Of a stretch of 64,000 nucleotides of DNA, positions 35,505-44,527 are shown piece after piece (positions within the stretch are counted from its first letter, which is position 1; every line of letters begins with the position of its first letter). This stretch comes from Pseudoruegeria sp. HB172150 (GTDB lineage Bacteria > Pseudomonadota > Alphaproteobacteria > Rhodobacterales > Rhodobacteraceae): NCBI RefSeq assembly GCF_013184805.1, contig NZ_JAATNG010000001.1, positions 744,001 through 808,000 on the forward strand, read 5' to 3'. Made by a program: the position numbers and the translations under genes. The notes beneath the pieces are model-generated. The model did not search any database and was not told the DNA's origin. It was given only the letters and a program-made list of their open reading frames with translations.

Positions 35505-36563
35505 ATGCAGGGCTCTCTGACAGTCAAGATCGCCGCGCTGGCCCTCTGGGCGCTGCTGCTGTTCGCGCCGTTCCTGTTCCAGGACGTGCGGCAGATCGAG
35601 GTGGCGGCGCGGATCTGTGTCTTCATAGCGCTGGTGGCAAGCTATGACCTACTGATCGGCTATACCGGGATTGTGTCCTTCGCGCATACGATGTTCTTCG
35701 GCTTTGGCGCATACGGGGCGGCGATTGCCCTGAAACAGATGGGGCCGGGATGGACGCCGGTGCTGCTGGGCGCGGTCAGCGGCGCGGTGGTCGCGGCGGT
35801 GATCGCGGCATTTATCGGTCTGTTGAGCCTGCGCGTGAAGGCGATCTTCTTTGCCATGATCACTTTGGCGGCGGCCTCTGTCGCGCTGGTGCTGGCGTCG
35901 CAGCTATCGGGGTTTACCGGTGGCGAGGATGGTATGACCTATCGCGCGCCTGACCTGTTCAAGCCGGCGACAAAGCTGCTGACGGATGCAGACGGCAAGG
36001 TGCTGAACGTGCTCGGTGTTAGGATGAACGGCAAGCTCGCCGCCTATTACTTCGTCTTCATCGCCTCGGCGCTGCTGTTCTGGGCGATGCTACGCATTGT
36101 CGGCTCGCCGCTTGGCACCGTGCTGAAGGCGATCCGCGAGAATGAGGCGCGGGCGGAAGGCATCGGGTATCGTGTCGTCGCCTACCGCACCGCGGTCTTC
36201 GTGATCGCGGCGGTGACGGCGAGCCTGGCCGGGACGGTCTATGCGGTCTGGCTGAAGTATACCGGGCCCGAGACGGCGCTGAGCTTCGACATCATGATCG
36301 ACATCCTGCTGATGGTTGTGATCGGCGGCATCGGCACGATGTGGGGCGCGGTGATCGGGGCGACCGCGTTGGTGCTGGCGCAGTACTACCTGCGCGATCT
36401 GATGGAGGTTGCAGCCGGGGCGACAGCGAATGTGCCGCTAGTGCCGGAGCTGCTGAGTCCAGAACGTTGGCTGCTATGGCTGGGGATCCTGTTCATTCTG
36501 CTGGTTTATTTTTTCCCGGCAGGGATCGCTGGCACTTTGATGGGCAAGAGGGAGGCCGAGTGA
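35505..36563 (+). CDS. Branched-chain-type ABC transporter permease (LivM-like)
   Basis: 352 aa permease with the LivM signature YDLLIGYTGIVSFAHTMFFGFGAY, the ENEARAEGIGYRVVAYR cytoplasmic loop that contacts the ATPase, and DILLMVVIGGIGTMWGAVIGA. It closes the operon; 125 bases separate it from the convergent unknown gene at 36689, where no clear terminator was found. No catabolic enzyme gene is attached to this importer. Confidence 0.9.
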   Translation: MQGSLTVKIAALALWALLLFAPFLFQDVRQIEVAARICVFIALVASYDLLIGYTGIVSFAHTMFFGFGAYGAAIALKQMGPGWTPVLLGAVSGAVVAAVIAAFIGLLSLRVKAIFFAMITLAAASVALVLASQLSGFTGGEDGMTYRAPDLFKPATKLLTDADGKVLNVLGVRMNGKLAAYYFVFIASALLFWAMLRIVGSPLGTVLKAIRENEARAEGIGYRVVAYRTAVFVIAAVTASLAGTVYAVWLKYTGPETALSFDIMIDILLMVVIGGIGTMWGAVIGATALVLAQYYLRDLMEVAAGATANVPLVPELLSPERWLLWLGILFILLVYFFPAGIAGTLMGKREAE

Positions 36564-36688
36564 GGTCCCTCTTCGAAGGCGGCCGCAATGGTTGCTGGAC
36601 TCGTCCAAAGGGGCGGTGTCTGAGTCGCTTCAGCCGGATCGCGATGCAACTCGTCAACGCCCCAAAAAGCTAAAACAGATTTGGCCGG

Positions 36689-37462
36689 CTAAAGCCCCAG
36701 CGAATGCCAGAGTTCCATGATCTCCGCTTCGGACAGATCGTCTGCCCGCGCATAAAGACCCCGCCCGTTGTAAGATGCTAGAACGACCGGTGAATCCGTA
36801 GTGCCGAGGACGGCACACCACGGCTCGCGGCCGGCGGCGGGGGCGAAACCGGTCCAGTTGGTCGCGATCAGCACATCCTGCTGATCGGCGTTCGGGGCGG
36901 GATCAGAGGTCGCTTCCAGATCTGCATCGGCGATCAATGCCCAGGCAGTGCAATAGGGTTCGAGCAGATCAAGGAATCGGTCGAGAGCCTCGTCGGGATC
37001 GAGTGGCGGCACCGGGCCCAGGCGTAATGACCAGGTTTCCGCCAGCATTGCGGCCGAAAGGCCCGTCTGTGCCGCGGTGTCATCAGTCTCCAGTTCGCGG
37101 GAGAGCACCCAGAGATGCAGGCTGGCTCCGGCAAAGGTGGAGAAGGTTGTGCGGAGCTGTTCAAGCAATGCGGGCTCGGGGTCGAAGAGGTCGGTTTCAA
37201 ACAGCGCGGTTTGATCTTCAAGACCTGTCGGGACCGGGCCGGGCAGTCGTTGCAGGCGACGGCTTGCGGCGTCGAGACAAAGAACTTCTTCGGCGTCATT
37301 GCGGATGGTGAGCCGGCGAGGGAACACGGTTTCATCGATTTCGGAGAGGATTGCAGCAATTAGATCCTGGCCACTTCCATCGCCCAAACGGCGCCGGTTG
37401 TCCTTGATCACAGAAGTTTCAGCGAGTTGCTTCAGTCGGGATTTCAGGTTGCCAGTGCTCAT
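36689..37462 (-). CDS. Unknown protein, last gene of the kinase-dynamin cluster
   Basis: 257 aa protein that I do not recognise. It is acidic, with no signal peptide or membrane helix. A basic N-terminus (MSTGNLKSRLKQLAE, KDNRRRLGDG) is followed by an alternating hydrophobic pattern and a short C-terminal helix LSEAEIMELWHSLGL. It overlaps the upstream 134 aa gene by 4 bases (ATGA), so the two are likely to be made together and may form a complex. It could be a partner of the dynamin-like GTPases or of the phospho-signalling proteins; the sequence gives no catalytic motif. Confidence 0.75.
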   Translation of the reverse strand: MSTGNLKSRLKQLAETSVIKDNRRRLGDGSGQDLIAAILSEIDETVFPRRLTIRNDAEEVLCLDAASRRLQRLPGPVPTGLEDQTALFETDLFDPEPALLEQLRTTFSTFAGASLHLWVLSRELETDDTAAQTGLSAAMLAETWSLRLGPVPPLDPDEALDRFLDLLEPYCTAWALIADADLEATSDPAPNADQQDVLIATNWTGFAPAAGREPWCAVLGTTDSPVVLASYNGRGLYARADDLSEAEIMELWHSLGL

Positions 37463-37863
37463 TCACCCGCGCCGATTTTTGCCAGTGCATCGTTGGCGTG
37501 GGAGAGGATGGCGGCAGGATCAGCGCCGTTGGAGCAGCGGCAGCAGATCGCTTCGGTACTTCCGGCGGGGCGGACATAGACAAGGAGCATGTCAGAGGCG
37601 ATCAGGGTCGCGTGGTCCGGGGGGCGTCTGTCGGGGAAACAAGCGGCGAGCGGTGAATTCGGCGCCGGCAGCAACTGCGCACCAGTCTCAGCGATGGCAT
37701 CAAGGATTTCCTGACGCGGTCGGGTGTCAGCGCTGGATGCAAGGACCAGGCGCGAATCCAGATCTATGAACGCAGTCAGCCGGATCTCGGCTATTGCAGA
37801 GCGAAGCTGGTTCAGAATTTCAGTTACGCTCAAATCCGGTCTCTTGGAAGTCACTGCACCCAC
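37459..37863 (-). CDS. Small protein, possibly Roadblock/LC7-like
   Basis: Up to 134 aa. The pattern EILNQLRSAIAEIRLTAFIDLDSRLVLASS, then a middle strand with LIASDMLLVYVRP and a C-terminal helix AILSHANDALAKIG looks like the Roadblock/LC7 (MglB-like) fold, whose members regulate small GTPases. The similarity is by pattern only. The start is a GTG without a good ribosome binding site; another GTG is 9 bases later. It lies 90 bases after dynamin-like gene B and overlaps the unknown gene by 4 bases. Confidence 0.6.
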   Translation of the reverse strand: MGAVTSKRPDLSVTEILNQLRSAIAEIRLTAFIDLDSRLVLASSADTRPRQEILDAIAETGAQLLPAPNSPLAACFPDRRPPDHATLIASDMLLVYVRPAGSTEAICCRCSNGADPAAILSHANDALAKIGAGE

Positions 37864-37953
37864 CCGACGAGCTATAGTTCATTCGGGTCGTGAAGAAAAT
37901 CACAAGTCGGCCCGCTTTCCTACGGCCCGGTGATAGCATGGGGTGGAGGCTCT

Positions 37954-39018
37954 TCAGGTAAAGAGATTGTCGGCGTCAGCGTCGGCGTCGTCGCGGGATG
38001 GACGGGGACGGCGTGCAGCCGGTCCATCACCGCGCGTGGCGCGGCGCGGAACAACACGTCCCGGTCTAACGCGCCCCGATTGCCCTGTTGTCTCTTCCGT
38101 AGGTGCTGGCGTAGACATTTCAGTGACCTTCGGTGCCCCGTCTGGTTCAGGCGTGCCCAATACCAGCGGTTCGCTTTTTTCGGTCTGCTCTTCAAGCACC
38201 AACGGGTCCGATTCTGTTGGCGCGGTGGTACGCGGCGTTACCGTGCGCCGCACATCTTCACCAAAGCCGGGGCGGGTATAGGGGCGCATCCGGGTGGATA
38301 GTTCGTTGGCAAGATCGACGAGAGCAGACGCAAAGGCGTCGGCACCGCAGGCCTGCCACTTTTCGAAGTCTTCCTTGGCATCGAGAGCCTGTACCAGCGA
38401 GATCGGGAAGACACCACGGAACAATCCCTCTGTCTCGCGTTCGACGCGCATTACAACACGTTGGCGGTCACGCTCGTTGATAATCTTGTCGAAGCGGGTC
38501 AGCAGCAAAAGGCTCTTGTCGTACAGTTCTTCCGGAAAGGTTGCCCAGACCGCGGCTTCGCTCTGCCGCCAGGCCTGGTTCGCATGGGTGCACCAAACCA
38601 CGCCGTCGGCGAGGTCCATCACACGCTCCCACACCTCCGGTGGCATGTTGGGATCAGAGATCCCCGGCATGTCGATCACATCGCAAAGCTCCAGCGCTTC
38701 GCTCTCGTGGAATACACGAATGTATTGAACGTCCACCGGCGAAATCGACGGAATATCATCGATATCGACTGGGGACTCGTTGCCGTCGAGGTCGACCTGG
38801 TAGGGCGCGCCTTCGCCGTGCGAGATCCAGACTGGCGGCAGCTGCGTGGCGGTAACCTTGGTGGGCAGGGCAGGTTCGCCTATCAACAGGTTCGACAATG
38901 TCGACTTGCCGGCGGAAAATTCACCCATCAGGGCAATGCGAGGCTTGCGCTCATCACCACCGAGCCGGGTTGCGGCGTCAGCGCGGACGCTTTCCTGTGT
39001 GGGTTCGTCGAATTGCAT
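37954..39018 (-). CDS. Dynamin-like GTPase B (short)
   Basis: 354 aa protein with a dynamin-type GTPase domain: G1 GEFSAGKST (32-40), the switch I region with TATQLPPV, G3 DMPG (116-119) and G4 TRFD. After about residue 260 comes a low-complexity Pro/Thr/Glu-rich tail ending in acidic DDADADADNLFT. It lacks the long helical middle/effector part of full dynamins, so it may act only together with GTPase A, encoded 18 bases upstream. Paired large and small dynamin-like proteins are known in bacteria, where partners form membrane-bound assemblies. No membrane segment is evident. Confidence 0.85.
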   Translation of the reverse strand: MQFDEPTQESVRADAATRLGGDERKPRIALMGEFSAGKSTLSNLLIGEPALPTKVTATQLPPVWISHGEGAPYQVDLDGNESPVDIDDIPSISPVDVQYIRVFHESEALELCDVIDMPGISDPNMPPEVWERVMDLADGVVWCTHANQAWRQSEAAVWATFPEELYDKSLLLLTRFDKIINERDRQRVVMRVERETEGLFRGVFPISLVQALDAKEDFEKWQACGADAFASALVDLANELSTRMRPYTRPGFGEDVRRTVTPRTTAPTESDPLVLEEQTEKSEPLVLGTPEPDGAPKVTEMSTPAPTEETTGQSGRVRPGRVVPRRATRGDGPAARRPRPSRDDADADADNLFT

Positions 39019-39036
39019 CTTGCTCTGCGCCTCCGG

Positions 39037-41100
39037 TCAGGCTGCGAATTTGTCGAGGGTTTCCATGGCGTCGGCGAGGGCGCTCTGGCGGTCGCGCGGG
39101 TTGTCGACTCCAAAGGCGGCGGCAAGCTCGTCGTCCGTCATGTTGTCCTGCTCGGCGAGGTTGGTCAGAATCGCGATCTGTTCTTTCAAGAAGCCCATAA
39201 AGGCTGATAGCGCATCGTTGCGCACCGAAAGCGCGTGATCCTGCTTCAGGCCATAGGTTATCGGCTCAGTTTCCGCCTGAATCAGGCCGAAGAACTCTTC
39301 GGCGAATGCCTGGTAGCCGCGCTGTCGCCGCCACCAGCGGGACCACCAGTTGGCCTGCATGTCGAGCGCGATAGTCTGGCCCAGCAGTACTGGCGGTGGA
39401 ACACGAGGGGCGTGCGGAGCCTCGATCGCGAAGGCCGGGTCGTTCACAAGGTGCGCTTTTCGGTACACCTTGGTAATGTCGGCAGCGGTGGCGCGAAGGA
39501 TCTTGTTCGTCGCGTCCTGCGCCTTCTTGGAATAGCTTTGATACGCGGAGCGCAACAGAACCCGAAGACCGGTCGGTTCGTATTTCCAGACGGTGGTTTC
39601 GCCGAAGCGTTCGAGATGGTCGATCAGCGCCGCAGTTGCGCGGCGCAGGAAATTGTGGTGGGCGCGGTCGACGCGTCCGTTGAAATCCTCGATCAGCTTG
39701 TCGAATTCCTGCTCGATTACCTTGCGGCCGACGGCCTGAATCCGCTGTAGCCCGTCAGCAAGTTTCTGGCGGTCGAGTTTCGGTCCGTTGCCGTCCTGCC
39801 TCCGCATCGAGACGATGTTGTTGGAGACGCGGATACCGCTGGCGAGGTTTCGGGCGCTCTTGGCGACAGTATCGAGCACTTCCTTGCCGTGTCCATCAGC
39901 GATGCGGTCGGACAGTGCGGCGTAGAGCGCCGGTACACCGGAGAGACGCCAGAGACGGGTTTGCTCGTCTTCGTCCGCGGGGGCGCTTTCGGCATTTGCC
40001 CACGCCCAGTTTGCGAGCGCGGCGGCGCTGTCGGTTTCGATCTCGGTGATGCCGTGGAGAGCTTCGTTGGCCCAGTAGGCGCTGCCGAATATGATCTCGG
40101 CGTCCAGAGGGCCCTGATGATCCGCGAGGGTCTTGCGGATGCTCTCCTCGATTTCCGGGATTTGCCGACCGGGGTCGGACAGCTCGTCGATGCGGTTCAC
40201 GAAAATGATCACGTCGCGGGACTTCACGTTAGCGATCAAGCGGATCAGCGCCATGTCGACCGAAGACAGAGCCTGGTGCGCGGAGAGGACGACCACGCAG
40301 GTGCGGCTGTCGCGGATCGCCCGGATGGTGATCTGCTCGCGGACCATGAATGTGTCGTTCACGCCCGGCGTGTCGCGTATGCAGAGCGGCATAGGCACGT
40401 CGGGTCGGTGCATAAACACCTCTGCCGACTTGGTAATGTCGGCGAAGCGGCCCTGTGTCTTGGACGTCTCCGTCTGATCCTCGAAATCGTCGCCGAGACA
40501 GACATAGCGTTCGATCAGCGGGCCGTCGAAATAGCCGTAGTCATGAGTTTGACCGAGAAGGAGTTCGAACTTGCGGCCGAGACGGCGGCGTGACTTTTCC
40601 TGCATTTCAGCGATCTGCTGGCGGACCTTTTCCACCTCGCTGTCGGCGCCCGCGCGGCCTGCAAGTTCACCCATGCGGCCGCCGTTCAGGACCAGCTTGT
40701 CCCATTCGTCGCGATTGAAGAACTGGAACCGCGCCTGAGTGTCCTGCTTCACGGGCTTGGGGCTGATATGCAGGGAAGTGACCACCGACGTCCATGGGTT
40801 GACGTCGGCGGGCAGAAGGTCGGGCCAGCCGACCATTGCGTTGACCAGCGAGGTCTTGCCGGCCTTGACCTGGCCGATCATCGTTACGCTGGGTTCAGTG
40901 ACCGCCAGCTTGTTCTGCAGCTTTCGCGCGGTCTGCTCGGTAGGCCTGTCGCCAATTCGGGCAAGATGATCGAGAGCGCCATGCACTTCCTGAAACTTCT
41001 CGGTCAGGGGCACCAGGTTCGCAAAACCGGGCATTGCCAGTTTCGAGAACGACTCTGCGCAGTCCGTGTTCCGCTTCAGAATAAACGTATCAGCATCCAT
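39037..41100 (-). CDS. Dynamin-like GTPase A (long)
   Basis: 687 aa dynamin-superfamily GTPase. G1 is GQVKAGKTS (76-84), switch I threonine in PWTSVVT, G3 DTPGVND (243-249) and G4 NRID (302-305). The C-terminal half is predicted helical, with charged segments such as FDKLIEDFNGRVDRAHHNFL, and contains an aromatic-basic stretch NWWSRWWRRQRGYQAF that could dip into a membrane as the paddle of dynamin-like proteins does. A terminator-like hairpin with nine T lies 19 bases before the ATG. It is probably the main membrane-remodelling partner of GTPase B. Confidence 0.88.
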   Translation of the reverse strand: MDADTFILKRNTDCAESFSKLAMPGFANLVPLTEKFQEVHGALDHLARIGDRPTEQTARKLQNKLAVTEPSVTMIGQVKAGKTSLVNAMVGWPDLLPADVNPWTSVVTSLHISPKPVKQDTQARFQFFNRDEWDKLVLNGGRMGELAGRAGADSEVEKVRQQIAEMQEKSRRRLGRKFELLLGQTHDYGYFDGPLIERYVCLGDDFEDQTETSKTQGRFADITKSAEVFMHRPDVPMPLCIRDTPGVNDTFMVREQITIRAIRDSRTCVVVLSAHQALSSVDMALIRLIANVKSRDVIIFVNRIDELSDPGRQIPEIEESIRKTLADHQGPLDAEIIFGSAYWANEALHGITEIETDSAAALANWAWANAESAPADEDEQTRLWRLSGVPALYAALSDRIADGHGKEVLDTVAKSARNLASGIRVSNNIVSMRRQDGNGPKLDRQKLADGLQRIQAVGRKVIEQEFDKLIEDFNGRVDRAHHNFLRRATAALIDHLERFGETTVWKYEPTGLRVLLRSAYQSYSKKAQDATNKILRATAADITKVYRKAHLVNDPAFAIEAPHAPRVPPPVLLGQTIALDMQANWWSRWWRRQRGYQAFAEEFFGLIQAETEPITYGLKQDHALSVRNDALSAFMGFLKEQIAILTNLAEQDNMTDDELAAAFGVDNPRDRQSALADAMETLDKFAA

Positions 41101-41118
41101 GCGATTGCCTGCCGCGGT

Positions 41119-41143
41119 AAAAAAAAACGGGGGTTGCCCGCCG
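41119..41143 (-). terminator. Intrinsic terminator/attenuator just upstream of dynamin-like gene A
   Basis: On the minus strand, CGGCGGG-CAA-CCCCCG (six pairs with one bulged C) is followed directly by nine T and then by the dynamin ATG about 19 bases later. Any transcript of the dynamin genes has to read through it. The remaining leader 41144-41257 holds two AATCGCCGC copies and a TCACC/GGTGA pairing. Confidence 0.65.
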
Positions 41144-41257
41144 GTGTCGGTTTCGGGCGACTTGCGTCACCTAGATTGGTGATGGTTGAAAGCGGCGATT
41201 TTTCGGCCAAGTGCGGCGATTCCTTGGCAAAGTGTCGAAAACTGAAAGTAATATCGC

Positions 41258-42544
41258 TTAAGCCGCGAGAGCTGTTTCGAAATCTCTTTTGATTTGCAAC
41301 AGCGCAGTGACAGCGTCTTCGGCGGCCTGGGGATTCTGTTCAAGCTGTAAAAGTAGAAGATAATCCGCGGCCTGCAGCACGGTTTCCTCGAGCGCGGCGT
41401 TGCCTTCTGCGTGAGGTCCAAGGGCTTCAACAGTTTCCACGCAGCAGTCGAGGACAGGTGCAGTGGCATCAGGATTATCGGCGATGCCGGTCAACATGGT
41501 CTCGGCACCAGAGCGGATCAGCGCGAGAGCGGCCCTCGCACCGGATTCGGCCGGTGGCGCTGCCGAGTCGGCGGGTTCATTTCCGTCGTCACCCAGGTCA
41601 AATCCCGAGAGTTCGCCGCCGGAGAAATCGAACGGATCGTCGTCGTGCTGTTTGGCGGTGATGCTGGCGTCATCGATTGCTGGAGGGGGCGGTTGCTCGG
41701 GCTCTGCCTCTGGCAACGGTGCGGCGGGCGCAACATTCTCATACCGGCTGAGGAACAGAAGCGCTCCGTCGATATCTGCCTGCAGGCCCTTGTCGAGGCT
41801 TTCATTCAGGGTGTCGAGCAGGACCTGGCATCCGGTGATTTTCATCGCATCGGCGTTTTCGGCTTCATAGCCGATTAGGGACAGGGCGCGGCTGGCAGCG
41901 ACCGGGAACAGCTGCAGATAATGTTCCATTGCAAGCTTTTCGTGAAGCACGCCGAGGTTGCGGCGGATATCGTCTGGGTGAGTGTCAGTCTTGGTCAGGA
42001 CCAGAAAAGCATGATCCTTCATGGAGTCCGGCAGCTTGGTCCAGATGGTCTGTTGCTGAGTGTCGAAATTCTCGGTGGCCCAGATCGTCATCTCGCTTCG
42101 GCGTGCGGCCCACCGAGCGGCGGCCCGAATTTCGGCAGGGGAAGAATCCGTGACCACTTCGAGCAGGCCGATGCGCTGCAGCATCGGTTGCGGTGCACGT
42201 ATTTCGATGAAGGAAGGCGTGAGGGCGAGGGCAGCGCTGAAATCATGACCGTCGAATACCCGGCGGCTTCCATCGCCGAGAGTCACTGTGAGTTCGCGGG
42301 CTTCGCCGTAGCGGAATTCCGTTGTCGGCAACGGTGTACCGGGTGGGACAAGCTGTGCGCCGGCAATGACATTGCACAGCGTGGTCTTCCCGGCGCCGGG
42401 CATACCGAGGACTGCGATCCGGATCGGCGAGGTAAGCCGGTGCGCGAGGCGTTCGGCAAGCTGCACAGCACGTGGTGGCAACCCTCCAGCCGCAAGTAGC
42501 CCGCGCAGACGCGCGACTACGTCATCGCGGGCGTTTTGTGTCAT
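41258..42544 (-). CDS. P-loop GTPase of the dynamin/small-GTPase type
   Basis: 428 aa protein. G1 is GMPGAGKTT (47-55) and a G4-like TKTD occurs in FLVLTKTDTHPDD, so it is probably a GTPase. The G3 DxxG is not conserved where expected (LLEVVTDSS), which suggests slow or altered hydrolysis. The region 270-330 is acidic, Pro-rich and disordered-looking (PEAEPEQPPPP, DDDPFDFSGG), followed by a helical C-terminus. Its ATG overlaps the PP2C stop by one base. It is the link between the phospho-signalling genes upstream and the dynamin genes downstream and may be a phospho-regulated switch. Confidence 0.8.
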   Translation of the reverse strand: MTQNARDDVVARLRGLLAAGGLPPRAVQLAERLAHRLTSPIRIAVLGMPGAGKTTLCNVIAGAQLVPPGTPLPTTEFRYGEARELTVTLGDGSRRVFDGHDFSAALALTPSFIEIRAPQPMLQRIGLLEVVTDSSPAEIRAAARWAARRSEMTIWATENFDTQQQTIWTKLPDSMKDHAFLVLTKTDTHPDDIRRNLGVLHEKLAMEHYLQLFPVAASRALSLIGYEAENADAMKITGCQVLLDTLNESLDKGLQADIDGALLFLSRYENVAPAAPLPEAEPEQPPPPAIDDASITAKQHDDDPFDFSGGELSGFDLGDDGNEPADSAAPPAESGARAALALIRSGAETMLTGIADNPDATAPVLDCCVETVEALGPHAEGNAALEETVLQAADYLLLLQLEQNPQAAEDAVTALLQIKRDFETALAA

Positions 42545-43476
42545 CAGCGAAGAAGACCGGTCGATAAGCTACGGAGCCGACCGAAGAGCTTGCCGCTGTC
42601 ACGACGCTTGAACTTTTCTGCTGTCTCTGGCGTCGGCTCTGGCGGGGGTGCCGCTGCTTCCGGACGCATGGGGATCTCGGAGCCAGCTTTCGGCGTAACA
42701 CGAATTACCGAAAGGCAGACATTGTCCTGATCGGGATGGTTCAATGCCTTTAGTGCGCGAACCAACCGATTTGCCAGTTCCGAGCTTTCAGCATGCGAAT
42801 CCTCGCTCAGTATGCGGAGAATGTCTTTACGTTTAAGGAACGGCAATCCGTCACTGGCGGCGACGATTGTATCACCGGGCCGCAGTTTGAGTGGCTTTTC
42901 GGGGCAATCGATTTGGCTTATCTCCTCGCCCAGCAGAGCGGAGGTCAGACAGTTGCGATCAGGGTGATTGCGGCCGGCCTCCTCGGTCATCATGCCCTGT
43001 TTGACCATGTAGTCGATTTGCGGAGCGAGGGAATGATCCTCGTTAAGCTGGCGCAGTTTGCCGTCGCGGATCAGATAGAGCACGGAGTCGCCGACAGAAA
43101 TCCACCACAGTGCATCGTCCATCTGAACAAGGGCGATCAGGGTCGATCCCATCCCCTCGGTCGCCGGGTGCTTGGTGGTGTGATGGCGGACGCAGTCATT
43201 AGCGGCCATTGCCGCGTTTCGAAGGGCTTCCGTGACCAGTTCCGGATGATTGGCCAGTTCGGTGGAGCGCAGCTTCAACTCGCTGAAGACTTCGGTGACG
43301 ACGATCTTGCTGGCGACTTCGCCCGCCTGATGGCCCCCCATGCCGTCGGCGAGAACCACGAGGCCGACGCCAGCGCCGATCGGGAAATCGGCGACGATTG
43401 CGTCCTCCTGATTCTCGCGCCTGCCTTGGTTCAGGGCCGACGCGACATCAAAGCTGAGTCTTGGTCCACTAAGCAA
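42544..43476 (-). CDS. PP2C-family Ser/Thr protein phosphatase
   Basis: 310 aa PP2C (PPM) phosphatase with the metal-binding Asp motifs NQEDA, LADGMGGHQAG, MGSTL, WISVGDSVLYL, ASDGL and the final DNVCLSVI. A C-terminal 45-residue Pro-rich and basic tail follows. The open frame begins at a TTG at 43512; a TTG at 43476 (GAGGTCGG just upstream, 8-base overlap with the FHA gene) is preferred, but the start remains uncertain. It should remove phosphates placed by the kinase encoded two genes upstream, giving a reversible switch. Confidence 0.9.
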   Translation of the reverse strand: MLSGPRLSFDVASALNQGRRENQEDAIVADFPIGAGVGLVVLADGMGGHQAGEVASKIVVTEVFSELKLRSTELANHPELVTEALRNAAMAANDCVRHHTTKHPATEGMGSTLIALVQMDDALWWISVGDSVLYLIRDGKLRQLNEDHSLAPQIDYMVKQGMMTEEAGRNHPDRNCLTSALLGEEISQIDCPEKPLKLRPGDTIVAASDGLPFLKRKDILRILSEDSHAESSELANRLVRALKALNHPDQDNVCLSVIRVTPKAGSEIPMRPEAAAPPPEPTPETAEKFKRRDSGKLFGRLRSLSTGLLR

Positions 43477-44527
43477 TTCCGACCTCGTTGTCCTCGGTGA
43501 GATCCCAGGCAAAATCCGGGCCGCACAGGGCGACGAAACGCAGTGTGGTTTCGCCGATCCGGATCAGGTCGGCGTTGGAGATCTCTTCTGTCGAGAGAAC
43601 CGGGCGGCCGTTCAGGCGCACGATATTGGCCTTGCCGCCATGGCCGAGGTAAAAGGCGTTCTGCTCTTCATCGTATGCGATGGCTGCGTGGTTTTCACGC
43701 GAGATTGCCATGTCGCCGAAATTCAGCTGGACCGATTGATCCTCTCCACGCCCAATCTGGCTAACGCCACTGTAGAGTGCGAAGGACGCGCCACGTCCGG
43801 GGCCGTCGATGACCACCAGCCAGCCAGCCGGAAACAGCTTGGCCTGTGCGACTGGGCGGTTGCGTTTGCGGCCGAACACGTCGTCCTCGGCCGCATCGCC
43901 CGCTGCGAAGCCGAGAAGCCGAGTTTTGGCGCGGCCCGCACCGCCGGTAGGTCGCGCGATGGCCATGGAGGTAACCTGAGCCGAATGATCCGGAGCGCTG
44001 GTATCTCCATTGGCGCGATCCTTGATCATCTGCATCGCCTCTCGCGCCATTTCGGCCTGGCTGCGCTCAGGCGGAGCGTTGGGGAAATCGTCTTCCTCCG
44101 CGCCCGTCTGGGCCGTTTCTCCATCCTCGTCGTCGTCGAACAGGTCCCAGATCTTGCGGACTTCCTGGCTCGGCGTGCTTTCGGTGTCGTCGTCCGACCC
44201 GGCAGGGTTGGGGTCGGAATCTTGCACCGGATCCGCCTTAGCAGTCTGTTCTTCTTTTTCCAGCATACCGCCGAGTCCGGGCTCGTCGGGGTCGTCCTCG
44301 ACATAGTCGTCAAACGCTTCCTTGGGCGCTGCATCGTCGTCGATTTCATCGGTGTCCGACGGAGCCACGGCAACCTCGTCCCCGCTTTCGTCCCAGAGGA
44401 TACCCTCGGCCGCCCATTCCTTGCTGCGTTCAAGCAGTGTCTCTTCGTCAAACTCGTCTTCCTGCTGGGGAATGTCAGCTTCGGGCGCACTTACGGCGCG
44501 TGTTCTCATTCCTCGAAAGAGCTTCAC
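43469..44527 (-). CDS. FHA-domain phosphothreonine-binding protein
   Basis: 352 aa. Residues ~20-180 are highly acidic and apparently disordered. The FHA domain is at about 235-335, with the conserved Gly259-Arg260, Ser276/His280 (SRENH) and Asn306-Gly307. All key phosphothreonine-pocket residues are present. The acidic part has Thr/Ser sites that the kinase could phosphorylate. It overlaps the kinase gene by 4 bases (ATGA) and the PP2C gene by a few, so the three proteins are probably made in fixed ratio. It may serve as a phospho-dependent scaffold that recruits the GTPases. Confidence 0.9.
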   Translation of the reverse strand: MKLFRGMRTRAVSAPEADIPQQEDEFDEETLLERSKEWAAEGILWDESGDEVAVAPSDTDEIDDDAAPKEAFDDYVEDDPDEPGLGGMLEKEEQTAKADPVQDSDPNPAGSDDDTESTPSQEVRKIWDLFDDDEDGETAQTGAEEDDFPNAPPERSQAEMAREAMQMIKDRANGDTSAPDHSAQVTSMAIARPTGGAGRAKTRLLGFAAGDAAEDDVFGRKRNRPVAQAKLFPAGWLVVIDGPGRGASFALYSGVSQIGRGEDQSVQLNFGDMAISRENHAAIAYDEEQNAFYLGHGGKANIVRLNGRPVLSTEEISNADLIRIGETTLRFVALCGPDFAWDLTEDNEVGIA

